This document shows, piece after piece, positions 25,334 to 32,869 of a stretch of 64,000 nucleotides of DNA. Each line of letters starts with the position of its first letter. Position 1 is the stretch's first letter. Both the position numbers and the translations under genes were made by a program. The notes under the pieces were generated by a model. The model had not been told where the DNA came from. It did no database searches and saw only the letters and a program-made list of their open reading frames with translations. Source of the DNA: Bacteroidales bacterium UBA2861 (GTDB taxonomy: Bacteria; Bacteroidota; Bacteroidia; Bacteroidales; UBA932); NCBI GenBank assembly GCA_002350615.1, contig DEFD01000028.1:474417-538416 (forward strand), in the 5' to 3' direction.

Positions 25334-25366
25334 AAAGTCGATGCGCCTTTTTGGAGCATCGACTTT
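25334..25366. repeat. Single-hairpin interspersed element, copy D
   Basis: A perfect 11-bp inverted repeat AAAGTCGATGC (25334-25344) / GCATCGACTTT (25356-25366) with an 11-nt loop GCCTTTTTGGA, flanked by ACGCAGACA. The shared CGATGC/GCATCG core and 3' flank link it to copies A and B. It is intergenic, just past the clpB stop. Confidence 0.8.
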
Positions 25367-25398
25367 ACATAACACGCAGACAACCAGTCGATTAACTT

Positions 25399-27450
25399 TT
25401 ACACATTGCGAAGGAGGACCTTCCCTTCGGAGGCATCGACCTCGATAGTGCTGTCCTTGTGGATTTTACCTTCCAGTATCTGGCGTGCGAGAAGGTTCAC
25501 GAGCTCGCGCTGGATGAGCCGTTTCACCGGACGGGCGCCGAAGACGGGGTCGTAGCCGTTCTCCACCATATCGTCTTCGAAGGCGCGGGTGTAACGAAGC
25601 GACACATTCTCTTCCTCAAGTTTCTTGCGGAGGATATCCATCTGGATATGAACGATTTCCCTTATGTTGTCGCGGGTCAGCGCATCGAACTTTATGATCT
25701 CGTCTATCCTGTTGAGGAATTCGGGTCTCATGCGAAGCCGCAGTTCCTCTTCCTTGAGGTTGGAAGTCATGATGAGGATGGTGTTCTTGAAGTCCACCGT
25801 ACGGCCCTTGTTGTCGGTGAGGCGGCCGTCGTCCAGCACCTGCAACAATATGTTGAAGACGTCCGGATGCGCCTTCTCGATTTCGTCCAGCAGCACCACC
25901 GAGTAGGGTTTGCGCCTTACGGCCTCGGTCAGCTGGCCGCCCTCGTCGTAACCCACATATCCCGGAGGCGCACCGACCAGACGGCTCACGGTGTGGCTCT
26001 CCTGGTACTCGCTCATATCGATACGAGTCATCATAGTCTCGTCGTTGAACAAGAACTCCGCCAGGGCCTTGGCAAGCTCTGTCTTGCCCACGCCCGTTGT
26101 GCCCAGGAAGAGGAAGGAACCGATGGGCCTGTGCTCGTTGCTGAGCCCCGCACGGCTGCGGCGAACCGCATCAGACACCGCCCGGATGGCCTTATCCTGA
26201 CCAACGACCCTCTTGTGGAGTTCGTCCTCCATCCGCAGGAGCTTTTCCTTTTCACTCTCCATCATGCGGTTCACCGGGATGCCCGTCCACCTGGCCACCA
26301 CTTCGGCAATGTCCTCCGGAGTAACGGCTTCAGTGATAATAGGATCCTTGATCGCCGCCTGCTTGGCCTCGAGTTCCTTGATGCGTTCGCGGGCCTTCGC
26401 GATTTTTCCGTAGCGCAGTTCAGCCACACGTCCGTAATTGCCCTGGCGCTCGGCGATCTTAGCTTCGTTCTCATCGTTTTCTATCTGCTGGCGTGCGGCC
26501 TGCAACTCTGCCAGAAGGCCCTTCTCCTCATCCCAACGCTTGGTAAGCTCTGCCTTGCGGGCCTTGAGTTCCTTAAGTTCGGACTCGATCTTTTCCGCCT
26601 TAAGCGAGGTGCTTTCGCGCTTCACCGCTTCCTTCTCTATCTCCAACTGACGGATCTGGGAATTGAGGATGTCGATAGGCTCCGGCACCGAATTCATCTC
26701 CAGACGCAGCTTGCTTGCAGCCTCGTCCACCAGGTCGATAGCCTTGTCCGGCAGGAACCGGTTGTTGATGTAGCGGTGGCTGAGGTTCACCGCGGCGATG
26801 AGGGCGTCATCCTCGATGCGCACCTTGTGGTGGTTCTCGTACTTCTCCTTAAGTCCACGCAATATGGCGATGCTCTCTGCGGGCGAAGGTTCGTCCACCA
26901 TAACCTTCTGGAAACGGCGTTCCAGTGCCTTGTCCTGCTCGAAATACTTCTGGTACTCGTCCAGGGTGGTGGATCCGATGGTGCGCAGCTCGCCACGGGC
27001 CAGCGCCGGCTTCAGTATGTTGCTGGCGTCCATTGCGCCCGAAGACCTGCCTGCACCCACCAGGGTGTGGATTTCATCAATGAAAAGGATAATCTGTCCT
27101 TCGCTTTCCACCACTTCCTTCACCACGCCTTTCAGCCTTTCCTCGAACTCTCCCTGATACTTAGCTCCCGCGATGAGGGCGCCCATGTCCAGGGCGAAGA
27201 CCTTGCGGTCCTTGAGGTTTTCCGGTACCTGCCCGTTTACTATCTTGCTGGCGATGCCTTCGGAAATAGCGGTCTTGCCCACACCCGGCTCGCCTACCAG
27301 GATAGGATTGTTCTTGGTACGGCGCGACAGTATCTGGAGAACACGGCGGATTTCGTCGTCCCGCCCGATTACGGGATCCAGTTTGCCTTTCGCGGCGGCC
27401 TCGTTGAGGTCGATTGCAAACTTGCTCAGAAATTCATATTTGTTATCCAT
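25399..27450 (-). CDS. clpB: ClpB disaggregase without N-terminal domain
   Basis: A 683-residue AAA+ protein. It begins at the first ATPase domain (GKLDPVIGRDDEIRRVLQIL; Walker A GEPGVGKT; Walker B LFIDEIH). It keeps the coiled-coil middle domain (about residues 255-370) that marks ClpB and the second ATPase domain (TTGVGKTELAKALAEF; arginine finger in RPEFLNRID). The usual N-terminal substrate domain of about 150 residues is absent, and about 20 residues after MTSN are missing relative to typical ClpB. A strong SD (AAAGGAGG) just before ATG 27450 supports this start. It probably resolves protein aggregates with DnaK in the cytoplasm. Confidence 0.9.
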   Translation of the reverse strand: MDNKYEFLSKFAIDLNEAAAKGKLDPVIGRDDEIRRVLQILSRRTKNNPILVGEPGVGKTAISEGIASKIVNGQVPENLKDRKVFALDMGALIAGAKYQGEFEERLKGVVKEVVESEGQIILFIDEIHTLVGAGRSSGAMDASNILKPALARGELRTIGSTTLDEYQKYFEQDKALERRFQKVMVDEPSPAESIAILRGLKEKYENHHKVRIEDDALIAAVNLSHRYINNRFLPDKAIDLVDEAASKLRLEMNSVPEPIDILNSQIRQLEIEKEAVKRESTSLKAEKIESELKELKARKAELTKRWDEEKGLLAELQAARQQIENDENEAKIAERQGNYGRVAELRYGKIAKARERIKELEAKQAAIKDPIITEAVTPEDIAEVVARWTGIPVNRMMESEKEKLLRMEDELHKRVVGQDKAIRAVSDAVRRSRAGLSNEHRPIGSFLFLGTTGVGKTELAKALAEFLFNDETMMTRIDMSEYQESHTVSRLVGAPPGYVGYDEGGQLTEAVRRKPYSVVLLDEIEKAHPDVFNILLQVLDDGRLTDNKGRTVDFKNTILIMTSNLKEEELRLRMRPEFLNRIDEIIKFDALTRDNIREIVHIQMDILRKKLEEENVSLRYTRAFEDDMVENGYDPVFGARPVKRLIQRELVNLLARQILEGKIHKDSTIEVDASEGKVLLRNV

Positions 27451-27482
27451 AAAAGCCTCCTTTGTTTTCCAAAGAAGGCCTC

Positions 27483-27510
27483 AAAAGATATTCCACTGAC
27501 AAAATGTCAG
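27483..27510 (-). promoter_or_regulatory. Candidate clpB promoter with adjacent palindrome
   Basis: A -7-like TATCTTTT (27483-27490, minus strand) follows the perfect palindrome CTGACA-AAA-TGTCAG (27496-27510), placed where a -35 element or an operator would be. A stress regulator could bind here; no specific factor is implied. Confidence 0.45.
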
Positions 27511-27517
27511 TTATGCT

Positions 27518-27859
27518 TTATTCCGCTGCGGGATTTTCCGTCTGGATGGGAGCGCTGGGGAATTCCTCCAGAGGCTGCGCGGTCTCGGTGTTCTCGATGA
27601 GATTGTCGATATTGCCCTCCGTGCGGCCGGTCTTCACGGTGAAGGACGCTGCGATGGAAGCCACGAGGATGAATGCCACGAGGCCCCAGGTGATCTTTTC
27701 GAGGAGGTCGGCAGTCTGGCGTACGCCGAAAGCCTGGTTGCCTGCCACGAAATTGCTGGCAAGTCCGCCGCCCTTTCCGTTCTGCAGGAGCACTACGCCT
27801 ATGAGAAGAAGGCTGGCGATGACGATGAGAACTACAAGAATTACAAATAATGTGTTCAT
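27518..27859 (-). CDS. secG: Preprotein translocase subunit SecG
   Basis: A 113-residue protein with two membrane segments (about residues 3-23 and 56-75). The conserved cytoplasmic loop LLQNGKGGGLASNF and the ITWGLVAFIL second helix are diagnostic of SecG. It is an accessory subunit of the SecYEG channel. The C-terminal tail is Glu/Pro-rich, as is common in Bacteroidota. It lies 3 bp after the TPR-like gene, in the block sigma-54 activator / lptE / TPR / secG. Confidence 0.92.
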   Translation of the reverse strand: MNTLFVILVVLIVIASLLLIGVVLLQNGKGGGLASNFVAGNQAFGVRQTADLLEKITWGLVAFILVASIAASFTVKTGRTEGNIDNLIENTETAQPLEEFPSAPIQTENPAAE

Positions 27860-27862
27860 ATA

Positions 27863-28444
27863 CTATTTCTTTAATTTTTCGATAAGGGCTGCAAAGTAAG
27901 CACTTTTTTCCGGGAATCGCAAACTTAGCTGAGAATAAATTTGTTTTGCCTGTTCATAATAACCCTGTTCGGCGTATATCTGGGCAAGCGCTTCGGTGCA
28001 GAAGCCGGTGAACTCTTCCTGCTTCACCGCCTCCGGTTCGCTGCCTTCATGCAGCCGTGCGAATCCTGCGAACATATTGTCGTCTTCCCTGCGCACCGAG
28101 GCGTACTCGTCCTGGGAGAAATAATCGCCGCCGACCACGACCACCCGGCGCGGCTTGCGCTCGTCGCCCGTACCTTCATCTATATACGCGCGCAAGAGTT
28201 CCTTTATCTCCGAATCCGCATATTCCGCCTTATGCCCCTTGTGGGCCAGTTCGGCGATTATCCGCCTGGAAGCCACGTAGAGCGCCGCGTCGGCATAGCG
28301 GGAGTCGCTCCATGCGCCCTCTCCCAGCTCGCTCATGCGCCTGCAGAGTTCCGCCCTCGCCGCCCCGAACCAGGGATAGAGGGAAATGACGCCGTTGAGC
28401 TCATCCAGATTGAGCTTATGTATGTCGATGTATCCGTTTACCAT
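27863..28444 (-). CDS. TPR-like protein of the lptE-secG block
   Basis: A 193-residue protein without signal peptide. The N-terminal LYPWFGAARAEL segment and the C-terminal ALAQIYAEQGYYEQAKQIY are a tetratricopeptide-type helical pair with the classic AxxAxxIYxxL spacing. The middle is acidic and variable. The function is unknown; conserved position between lptE and secG in Bacteroidales suggests a role in envelope biogenesis. It overlaps lptE by 7 bp and is closely followed by secG. Confidence 0.8.
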   Translation of the reverse strand: MVNGYIDIHKLNLDELNGVISLYPWFGAARAELCRRMSELGEGAWSDSRYADAALYVASRRIIAELAHKGHKAEYADSEIKELLRAYIDEGTGDERKPRRVVVVGGDYFSQDEYASVRREDDNMFAGFARLHEGSEPEAVKQEEFTGFCTEALAQIYAEQGYYEQAKQIYSQLSLRFPEKSAYFAALIEKLKK

Positions 28445-28938
28445 TGGGCTACGGTTGCGTTGAAGATGTCTTCTACAAGTTTGTCTATGATTTCCGCCAC
28501 GAGAGTGCTCTCCACGGCGTCCAGCGACTGGGCCGAGTCGTAATCGGCATACTGCGAGAAACTCTTCTTCTCAAACCCGTCCTCGGGGTATTTGCGGTTT
28601 TTGAAATCCACCGATATCGTCACGGTGAGACGGTTCTGGGCCGCCATGTCGTTGGCCGTGATCGCGGATGCACGCACGTCGTATCCGGTTACCTGCCCGG
28701 TGATTTCCAGGTCGCCGTCCATGTCCACCTGCTCCAGTCGGGTCATGCGCCGGAACTGGGTGCGGATCTTCTCCGAAAGCTCGTTGGCCAGCATCGGGTT
28801 CACCCTCAGGGCCTTGTATTCAAAAGTGTTGATGGTGATTGACTTCACGTCAGGCTGGATGGAAGTCCCGCTGAAAGAATAGATCCCGCATCCGGCGGTC
28901 AGCAGGGCAGCTGCGGCGATGATAAGGAATTTTCTCAT
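28438..28938 (-). CDS. lptE: LPS-assembly lipoprotein LptE
   Basis: A 166-residue lipoprotein: signal ending in the lipobox LTAGC, then GIYSFSGTSIQPDVKSI, the start signature of Bacteroidota LptE. The alternating beta/alpha remainder (ITGQVTGYDVR) fits the family. LptE plugs the LptD barrel and guides lipopolysaccharide to the outer surface. The start overlaps the sigma-54 activator stop by 4 bp (ATGA). Confidence 0.87.
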   Translation of the reverse strand: MRKFLIIAAAALLTAGCGIYSFSGTSIQPDVKSITINTFEYKALRVNPMLANELSEKIRTQFRRMTRLEQVDMDGDLEITGQVTGYDVRASAITANDMAAQNRLTVTISVDFKNRKYPEDGFEKKSFSQYADYDSAQSLDAVESTLVAEIIDKLVEDIFNATVAQW

Positions 28939-30122
28939 GCGTCCCTCCTTTTTGCCATACGGCGATAGATGGTCCTTTCGGATATGCCCAGTTCGGCCGC
29001 GGCTTCCTTGATGTTGCCACCGTGCTTCTCCAGCGCCAGGTCGATGAGCTCGTCGTTGGATTTGCGGATGTTCAGCACCGGCTCGGCTTTCGCCGGCCTG
29101 ATATCGTCCTGTTCCTGCTCTTCGGGCTCATCCTGCTCTTCCACCGGCCTTGCGGGGGCGGGGAGGGGAGAACTGCCGTCGAGGCGCGCCTTGATGGCGT
29201 CTATTTCCTGCTTGAGGTCCAGGATGGCCTTCACCAGCATCTGCTTGTCCTCGTCGCCGAGTCCGCCGGAGTGTTTATCGCCGGCCACCGCCGGAAGGAG
29301 GCTGTCCTTTTCGTCGGGGATGAATTCCCGGATGTCGGCCGCGTCAAGTTCCACATGGTCCCTTTCCACCGTAGCCGGTGCCGATTTCAGGGTGGTCACC
29401 GTCTCGGCGATGTTTTTCAGCTCTCGGATGTTGCCCGGCCAGCGGTAGGAACGGATGAGGCGTATGGCTTCGTGGCTGAGATTGACCTTGCAGATATTGT
29501 TTTCTTCTCCGAATTCTTTCGAGAAATATCTGAATAGCAGGTAGATATCGTCTTTGCGCTCACGCAGGGCCGGCATCTGTATCTGGGCGGCGTTGAGCCG
29601 GTAGTAGAGATCCTCCCGGAACTCGCCGCGGAGAACAGCCGAATACAGGTTCCTGTTGGTGGCGGCTATGAAACGCACGTTGGTTTTCTGAACCTTGGAA
29701 GAGCCCACCTTCATGAACTCGCCGCTCTGCAGCACACGCAGGAGCATTGCCTGGGTTTCACGGGGGAGCTCGCCTATTTCGTCCAGGAACAGGGTCCCGC
29801 CGTCGGCCTCCTCAAAATAACCCTTGCGTTCGGCCACCGCTCCCGTGAAGGAGCCTTTTTCATGTCCGAACAATTCCGCATTTATGGTTCCGGCCGGGAT
29901 GGCCCCGCAGTTCACCGCGAGATATTTGCCGTTTTTACGCCTGCTGTTGTCGTGGATTATCCTTGGGATGATGTCTTTTCCGACGCCACTCTCGCCGCTT
30001 ATCAACACCGACAGATTCGTAGGGGCGAGCATGAGGGCTGTCTCCACCGCGTGGTCCAGGGCCGGGTCCATGCCGACTATACGATATCTGTTTTTTATTT
30101 CTTGCAGTCTTTGCGTGTTCAT
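28935..30122 (-). CDS. Sigma-54-dependent transcriptional activator (no receiver domain)
   Basis: A 395-residue NtrC-type AAA+ protein. It starts directly with the ATPase domain: Walker A GESGVGKD, loop ELFGHEKGSFTGAV (GSFTGA instead of the common GAFTGA), Walker B GGTLFLDEIGEL and the arginine finger region. A Pro/Glu-rich linker (about 305-345) leads to a Fis-type helix-turn-helix, NIKEAAAELGISERTIYRRM. There is no N-terminal receiver or sensor domain, so it may be constitutively active or controlled by a partner. It shares a divergent intergenic region with the lipoprotein gene at 30209 and overlaps lptE downstream. Confidence 0.9.
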   Translation of the reverse strand: MNTQRLQEIKNRYRIVGMDPALDHAVETALMLAPTNLSVLISGESGVGKDIIPRIIHDNSRRKNGKYLAVNCGAIPAGTINAELFGHEKGSFTGAVAERKGYFEEADGGTLFLDEIGELPRETQAMLLRVLQSGEFMKVGSSKVQKTNVRFIAATNRNLYSAVLRGEFREDLYYRLNAAQIQMPALRERKDDIYLLFRYFSKEFGEENNICKVNLSHEAIRLIRSYRWPGNIRELKNIAETVTTLKSAPATVERDHVELDAADIREFIPDEKDSLLPAVAGDKHSGGLGDEDKQMLVKAILDLKQEIDAIKARLDGSSPLPAPARPVEEQDEPEEQEQDDIRPAKAEPVLNIRKSNDELIDLALEKHGGNIKEAAAELGISERTIYRRMAKRRDA

Positions 30123-30130
30123 AATTTGTG

Positions 30131-30138
30131 CAAAGTTA
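30131..30138 (-). promoter_or_regulatory. -7 promoter box of the sigma-54 activator operon
   Basis: TAACTTTG on the minus strand, 8 nt before the ATG at 30122. It drives the block down to secG. Confidence 0.6.
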
Positions 30139-30150
30139 AGAAAAATAGTT

Positions 30151-30158
30151 TATCTTTG
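30151..30158 (+). promoter_or_regulatory. -7 promoter box of the OmpA/TPR lipoprotein
   Basis: TATCTTTG with a leader of about 50 nt to the ATG at 30209; divergent from 30131-30138. Confidence 0.65.
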
Positions 30159-30208
30159 CATTTCAGACCGATTCCATCGGCAGACAGAAACTAATTTCAG
30201 TATTGGAT

Positions 30209-31870
30209 ATGAAAGCTTACAAATTTTTGGCAATCGCAGCTGTGGCAGCTGCCATTGTGGCTTGCGGCAAGAACTCCGCAAAACAGATGGCCGAGGCGGC
30301 AAGCAAGGTGAGCGCAACCAGCTCTCCCGCAGTGCTTACCCTCGTTGGGGACACAATTCCCATCACCATCACCGTAAATTATCCCAAGGACTACTTCCGT
30401 CCTGACGCCATCGTGAACGTCACCCCCGTGGTGGTTTATTCCGGCGGCGAGCAGGCTGCAAAGACCTTCACCTATCAGGGCTCAGAGGTCAAGGACAACT
30501 ACCCCGTGGTTTCCACTGACGGCGGCAGCGTTTCCGAGCATGTAGTGTTCAACTTCACCGAGGGCATGGAAACTTCTTATCTCGAACTCCGCAGCAACGT
30601 GGTTTACAAGGGCAAGACCGTCGATCTCCCCGCAATCAAGGTTTGCGAGGGCGTGGTCATGACCGGCAAATTCGCAAAGGGCAACGGTTACTACGAGTAC
30701 AGGGCTGACGGCTACCAGGCTACCATCGAAGGCAGCAAGGAAGGCCAGATCAAGTACGACATCAACTCCGCTACCGTGAAGGGCAAGGAGCTCAAGGGTT
30801 CCTCCATCGCCAACTACCAGGCCGCCCTCAAAGAGGCTGTCGCCAACGAGCGCACCACCATCAAGGGCATCGAGATCATTTCCTACGCTTCTCCTGATGG
30901 AGGCGAGGAGCTCAATGCAAAACTCTCCGACAAGCGCAGCGAGTCCGCAGAGAAGGCATGGGGCAAGATCACCAAGGGCATCGACGGCCTCGAGGCTCCT
31001 TCCACCAAGAGCGTAGGACAGGACTGGGAAGGCTTCCAGGAAGCTGTCCAGAAGTCCGACATCCAGGACAAGGACCTCATCGTCCGCGTACTCTCCATGT
31101 ACAGCGATCCTGAAGTCCGCGAGAAGGAAATCAAGAACATGAGCGCAGTTTACAACGAACTCCGCAAGGAAGTTCTCCCTGAACTCCGCCGCACACGTTT
31201 CGTTGCCACCACCGAGTTCCGCAACTACAGCGACGAGGAGCTTGCAGCTCTCTCCGGAGCAGATGTTGCTACCCTTGACGAAACCGCTCTTCTCCGCCTC
31301 GGCGCCATCAGCGAAGATCCCGCCAAGAAGGAAAGCTACTACAAGGCCGCTGCCGACCGCTTCAACTCCGAAGCAGGCAAGTACAACCTCGCTCTCGCAG
31401 CGTTCGACGCAAATGAGAACGCCCAGGCATCCACCTATCTCGGACAGGTTGCCGACCAGAAGGCAAGCGATGTCCTCAATGCACAGGCAGTCGCCGCCAT
31501 CCGCAAGGGTGACTATGCAGCCGCCAAGAACCTCCTCGACAAGTGCGACCAGGGCAACGAGGCTGTGAAGCGCAACTACGGCGTCCTCGCTCTCGTGAAC
31601 GGCGACTTTGAGACCGCAGCCGACAAGCTCAACGGAGCAGGCGGCATGGACGAGGCAGTCGCAGCCATCCTCGCTGGCAAGTACAGCCAGGCTACCAGCG
31701 CCCTTGACGGAGACGAAAGCGCAAATGCAGATTACCTGCGCGCCATCATCGCCGCCCGTCAGCAGAAGGTTCTCGACGCTGCCAAGCTCCTTGCTTCCGC
31801 ATGCAAGAAGGATCCTTCTCTCAAGGAGAAAGCCCTCAAGGATGTTGAATTCGTGAATGTCGCAAAATAA
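30209..31870 (+). CDS. Envelope lipoprotein with OmpA-like segment and TPR repeats
   Basis: A 553-residue protein with a lipoprotein signal (AAIVACGK). The N-terminal half is beta-rich (about residues 30-190). Residues about 215-260 contain an OmpA-type peptidoglycan-binding-like pattern (IEIISYASPDG, then LNAKLSDKRSESAEKAW). The C-terminal half (about 355-550) is made of helical TPR-like repeats. It is very rich in Ala and Lys and its codon use is uniform, typical of a highly expressed Bacteroidales envelope protein. It may tie the outer membrane to peptidoglycan; this is inferred. ATG 30209 is used, not the TTG at 30203. Confidence 0.8.
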   Translation: MKAYKFLAIAAVAAAIVACGKNSAKQMAEAASKVSATSSPAVLTLVGDTIPITITVNYPKDYFRPDAIVNVTPVVVYSGGEQAAKTFTYQGSEVKDNYPVVSTDGGSVSEHVVFNFTEGMETSYLELRSNVVYKGKTVDLPAIKVCEGVVMTGKFAKGNGYYEYRADGYQATIEGSKEGQIKYDINSATVKGKELKGSSIANYQAALKEAVANERTTIKGIEIISYASPDGGEELNAKLSDKRSESAEKAWGKITKGIDGLEAPSTKSVGQDWEGFQEAVQKSDIQDKDLIVRVLSMYSDPEVREKEIKNMSAVYNELRKEVLPELRRTRFVATTEFRNYSDEELAALSGADVATLDETALLRLGAISEDPAKKESYYKAAADRFNSEAGKYNLALAAFDANENAQASTYLGQVADQKASDVLNAQAVAAIRKGDYAAAKNLLDKCDQGNEAVKRNYGVLALVNGDFETAADKLNGAGGMDEAVAAILAGKYSQATSALDGDESANADYLRAIIAARQQKVLDAAKLLASACKKDPSLKEKALKDVEFVNVAK

Positions 31871-31879
31871 GCTCAGACC

Positions 31880-31910
31880 TTTGTAAATTCAATTTTTATC
31901 CTTATATTTG
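31880..31910 (+). promoter_or_regulatory. Complete promoter of the str operon
   Basis: TTTG (31880-31883), a 19-bp spacer and TATATTTG (31903-31910) fit the full Bacteroidota -33/-7 promoter consensus. Confidence 0.8.
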
Positions 31911-31941
31911 CACCCCCTTTTTCAGGGGGTGTAATTTTTTT
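31911..31941 (+). promoter_or_regulatory. Hairpin plus T-run in the rpsL leader
   Basis: CACCCCC / GGGGGTG (31911-31917 / 31925-31931) with a 7-nt loop, followed by TAATTTTTTT. It has the form of an intrinsic terminator and would sit at the very 5' end of the transcript, so it could be an attenuator or a 5' stabilising stem. Confidence 0.6.
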
Positions 31942-31957
31942 ATAAACAAACAGTTTT

Positions 31958-32332
31958 ATGCCTACAATTCAACAATTGGTTCGCAAAGGTCGCGAGGCTC
32001 TGGTCGTAAAGAGCAAGTCCCGCGCTTTGGATGCGTGTCCTCAGAAGCGTGGCGTATGCCTCAGGGTTTACACAACAACCCCTAAGAAACCTAACTCAGC
32101 AATGCGTAAGGTTGCCCGTGTACGTCTCAGCAACGCCAAAGAGGTTAACGCCTACATCCCGGGCGAAGGCCACAACCTTCAGGAACACAGCATCGTGCTG
32201 GTTCGCGGAGGCCGTGTAAAGGACCTTCCCGGTGTACGCTACCACATCCTCAGGGGCGCCTTGGATACCGCCGGCGTAGAAGGAAGGACCCAGTCCCGTT
32301 CCCTCTATGGTGCAAAGAGGCCCAAGAAGTAA
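31958..32332 (+). CDS. rpsL: 30S ribosomal protein S12
   Basis: A 124-residue protein with the S12 sequence throughout: PTIQQLVRKGR at the start, KKPNSAMRKVARVRL and the decoding-site loop with GEGHNLQEHSIVLVRGGRV. It is first gene of the str operon, under a full promoter and a leader hairpin. Confidence 0.98.
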   Translation: MPTIQQLVRKGREALVVKSKSRALDACPQKRGVCLRVYTTTPKKPNSAMRKVARVRLSNAKEVNAYIPGEGHNLQEHSIVLVRGGRVKDLPGVRYHILRGALDTAGVEGRTQSRSLYGAKRPKK

Positions 32333-32369
32333 CCCGCGGATGTTTATTAATTTTTAATTTTTCCAAACA

Positions 32370-32846
32370 ATGAGAAAAGCAAAGCCTAAGAAGAGGATTC
32401 TACTTCCTGATCCTAAGTTCCACGACATCGAGGTAACGAGGTTCGTGAACAATCTTATGTTGCAGGGGAAGAAGAGTATCGCGTATTCTATTTTCTACGA
32501 TGCAATCGACATCGTAGGCGAGAAGGTGAAAGATTCTGACAAGGCTCCACTCGATATTTGGAAGCAGGCTCTCGAGAACGTGACCCCTCAGATCGAGGTT
32601 AAGAGTCGCCGTATCGGTGGTGCCAACTTCCAGGTGCCTACGGAGTTGCGCCCTGAAAGGAAAGTTTCCCTTTCCATGAAGAACATGATACAGTTCGCCC
32701 GCAAGCGTTCCGGCCACTCCATGGCAGAAAAGCTCGCTGCAGAAATCGTAGCGGCGTTCAACAACGAAGGTGGTGCATTCAAGCGCAAAGAGGATATGCA
32801 CCGTATGGCAGAAGCCAACAAGGCATTCGCCCACTTCCGTTTCTAA
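32370..32846 (+). CDS. rpsG: 30S ribosomal protein S7
   Basis: A 158-residue S7 protein: MRKAKPKKRILLPDP start, FVNNLMLQGKKSIAY, and a C-terminal region ending KAFAHFRF. It initiates assembly of the 30S head and often represses its own operon. It lies 37 bp after rpsL and 23 bp before fusA. Confidence 0.98.
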   Translation: MRKAKPKKRILLPDPKFHDIEVTRFVNNLMLQGKKSIAYSIFYDAIDIVGEKVKDSDKAPLDIWKQALENVTPQIEVKSRRIGGANFQVPTELRPERKVSLSMKNMIQFARKRSGHSMAEKLAAEIVAAFNNEGGAFKRKEDMHRMAEANKAFAHFRF

Positions 32847-32869
32847 AAAGTAGTAGTTAGTTAGTGTAG

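Noticed and set aside
25459..27600. A 713-codon plus-strand open frame antisense to clpB
   Set aside because: It mirrors the clpB codons, crosses the clpB start and has no recognisable motif; it is a by-product of GC-rich codon use. The same applies to long antisense frames at 738-1940, 4735-6309, 32885-34600, 39675-40967 and 57185-59338.
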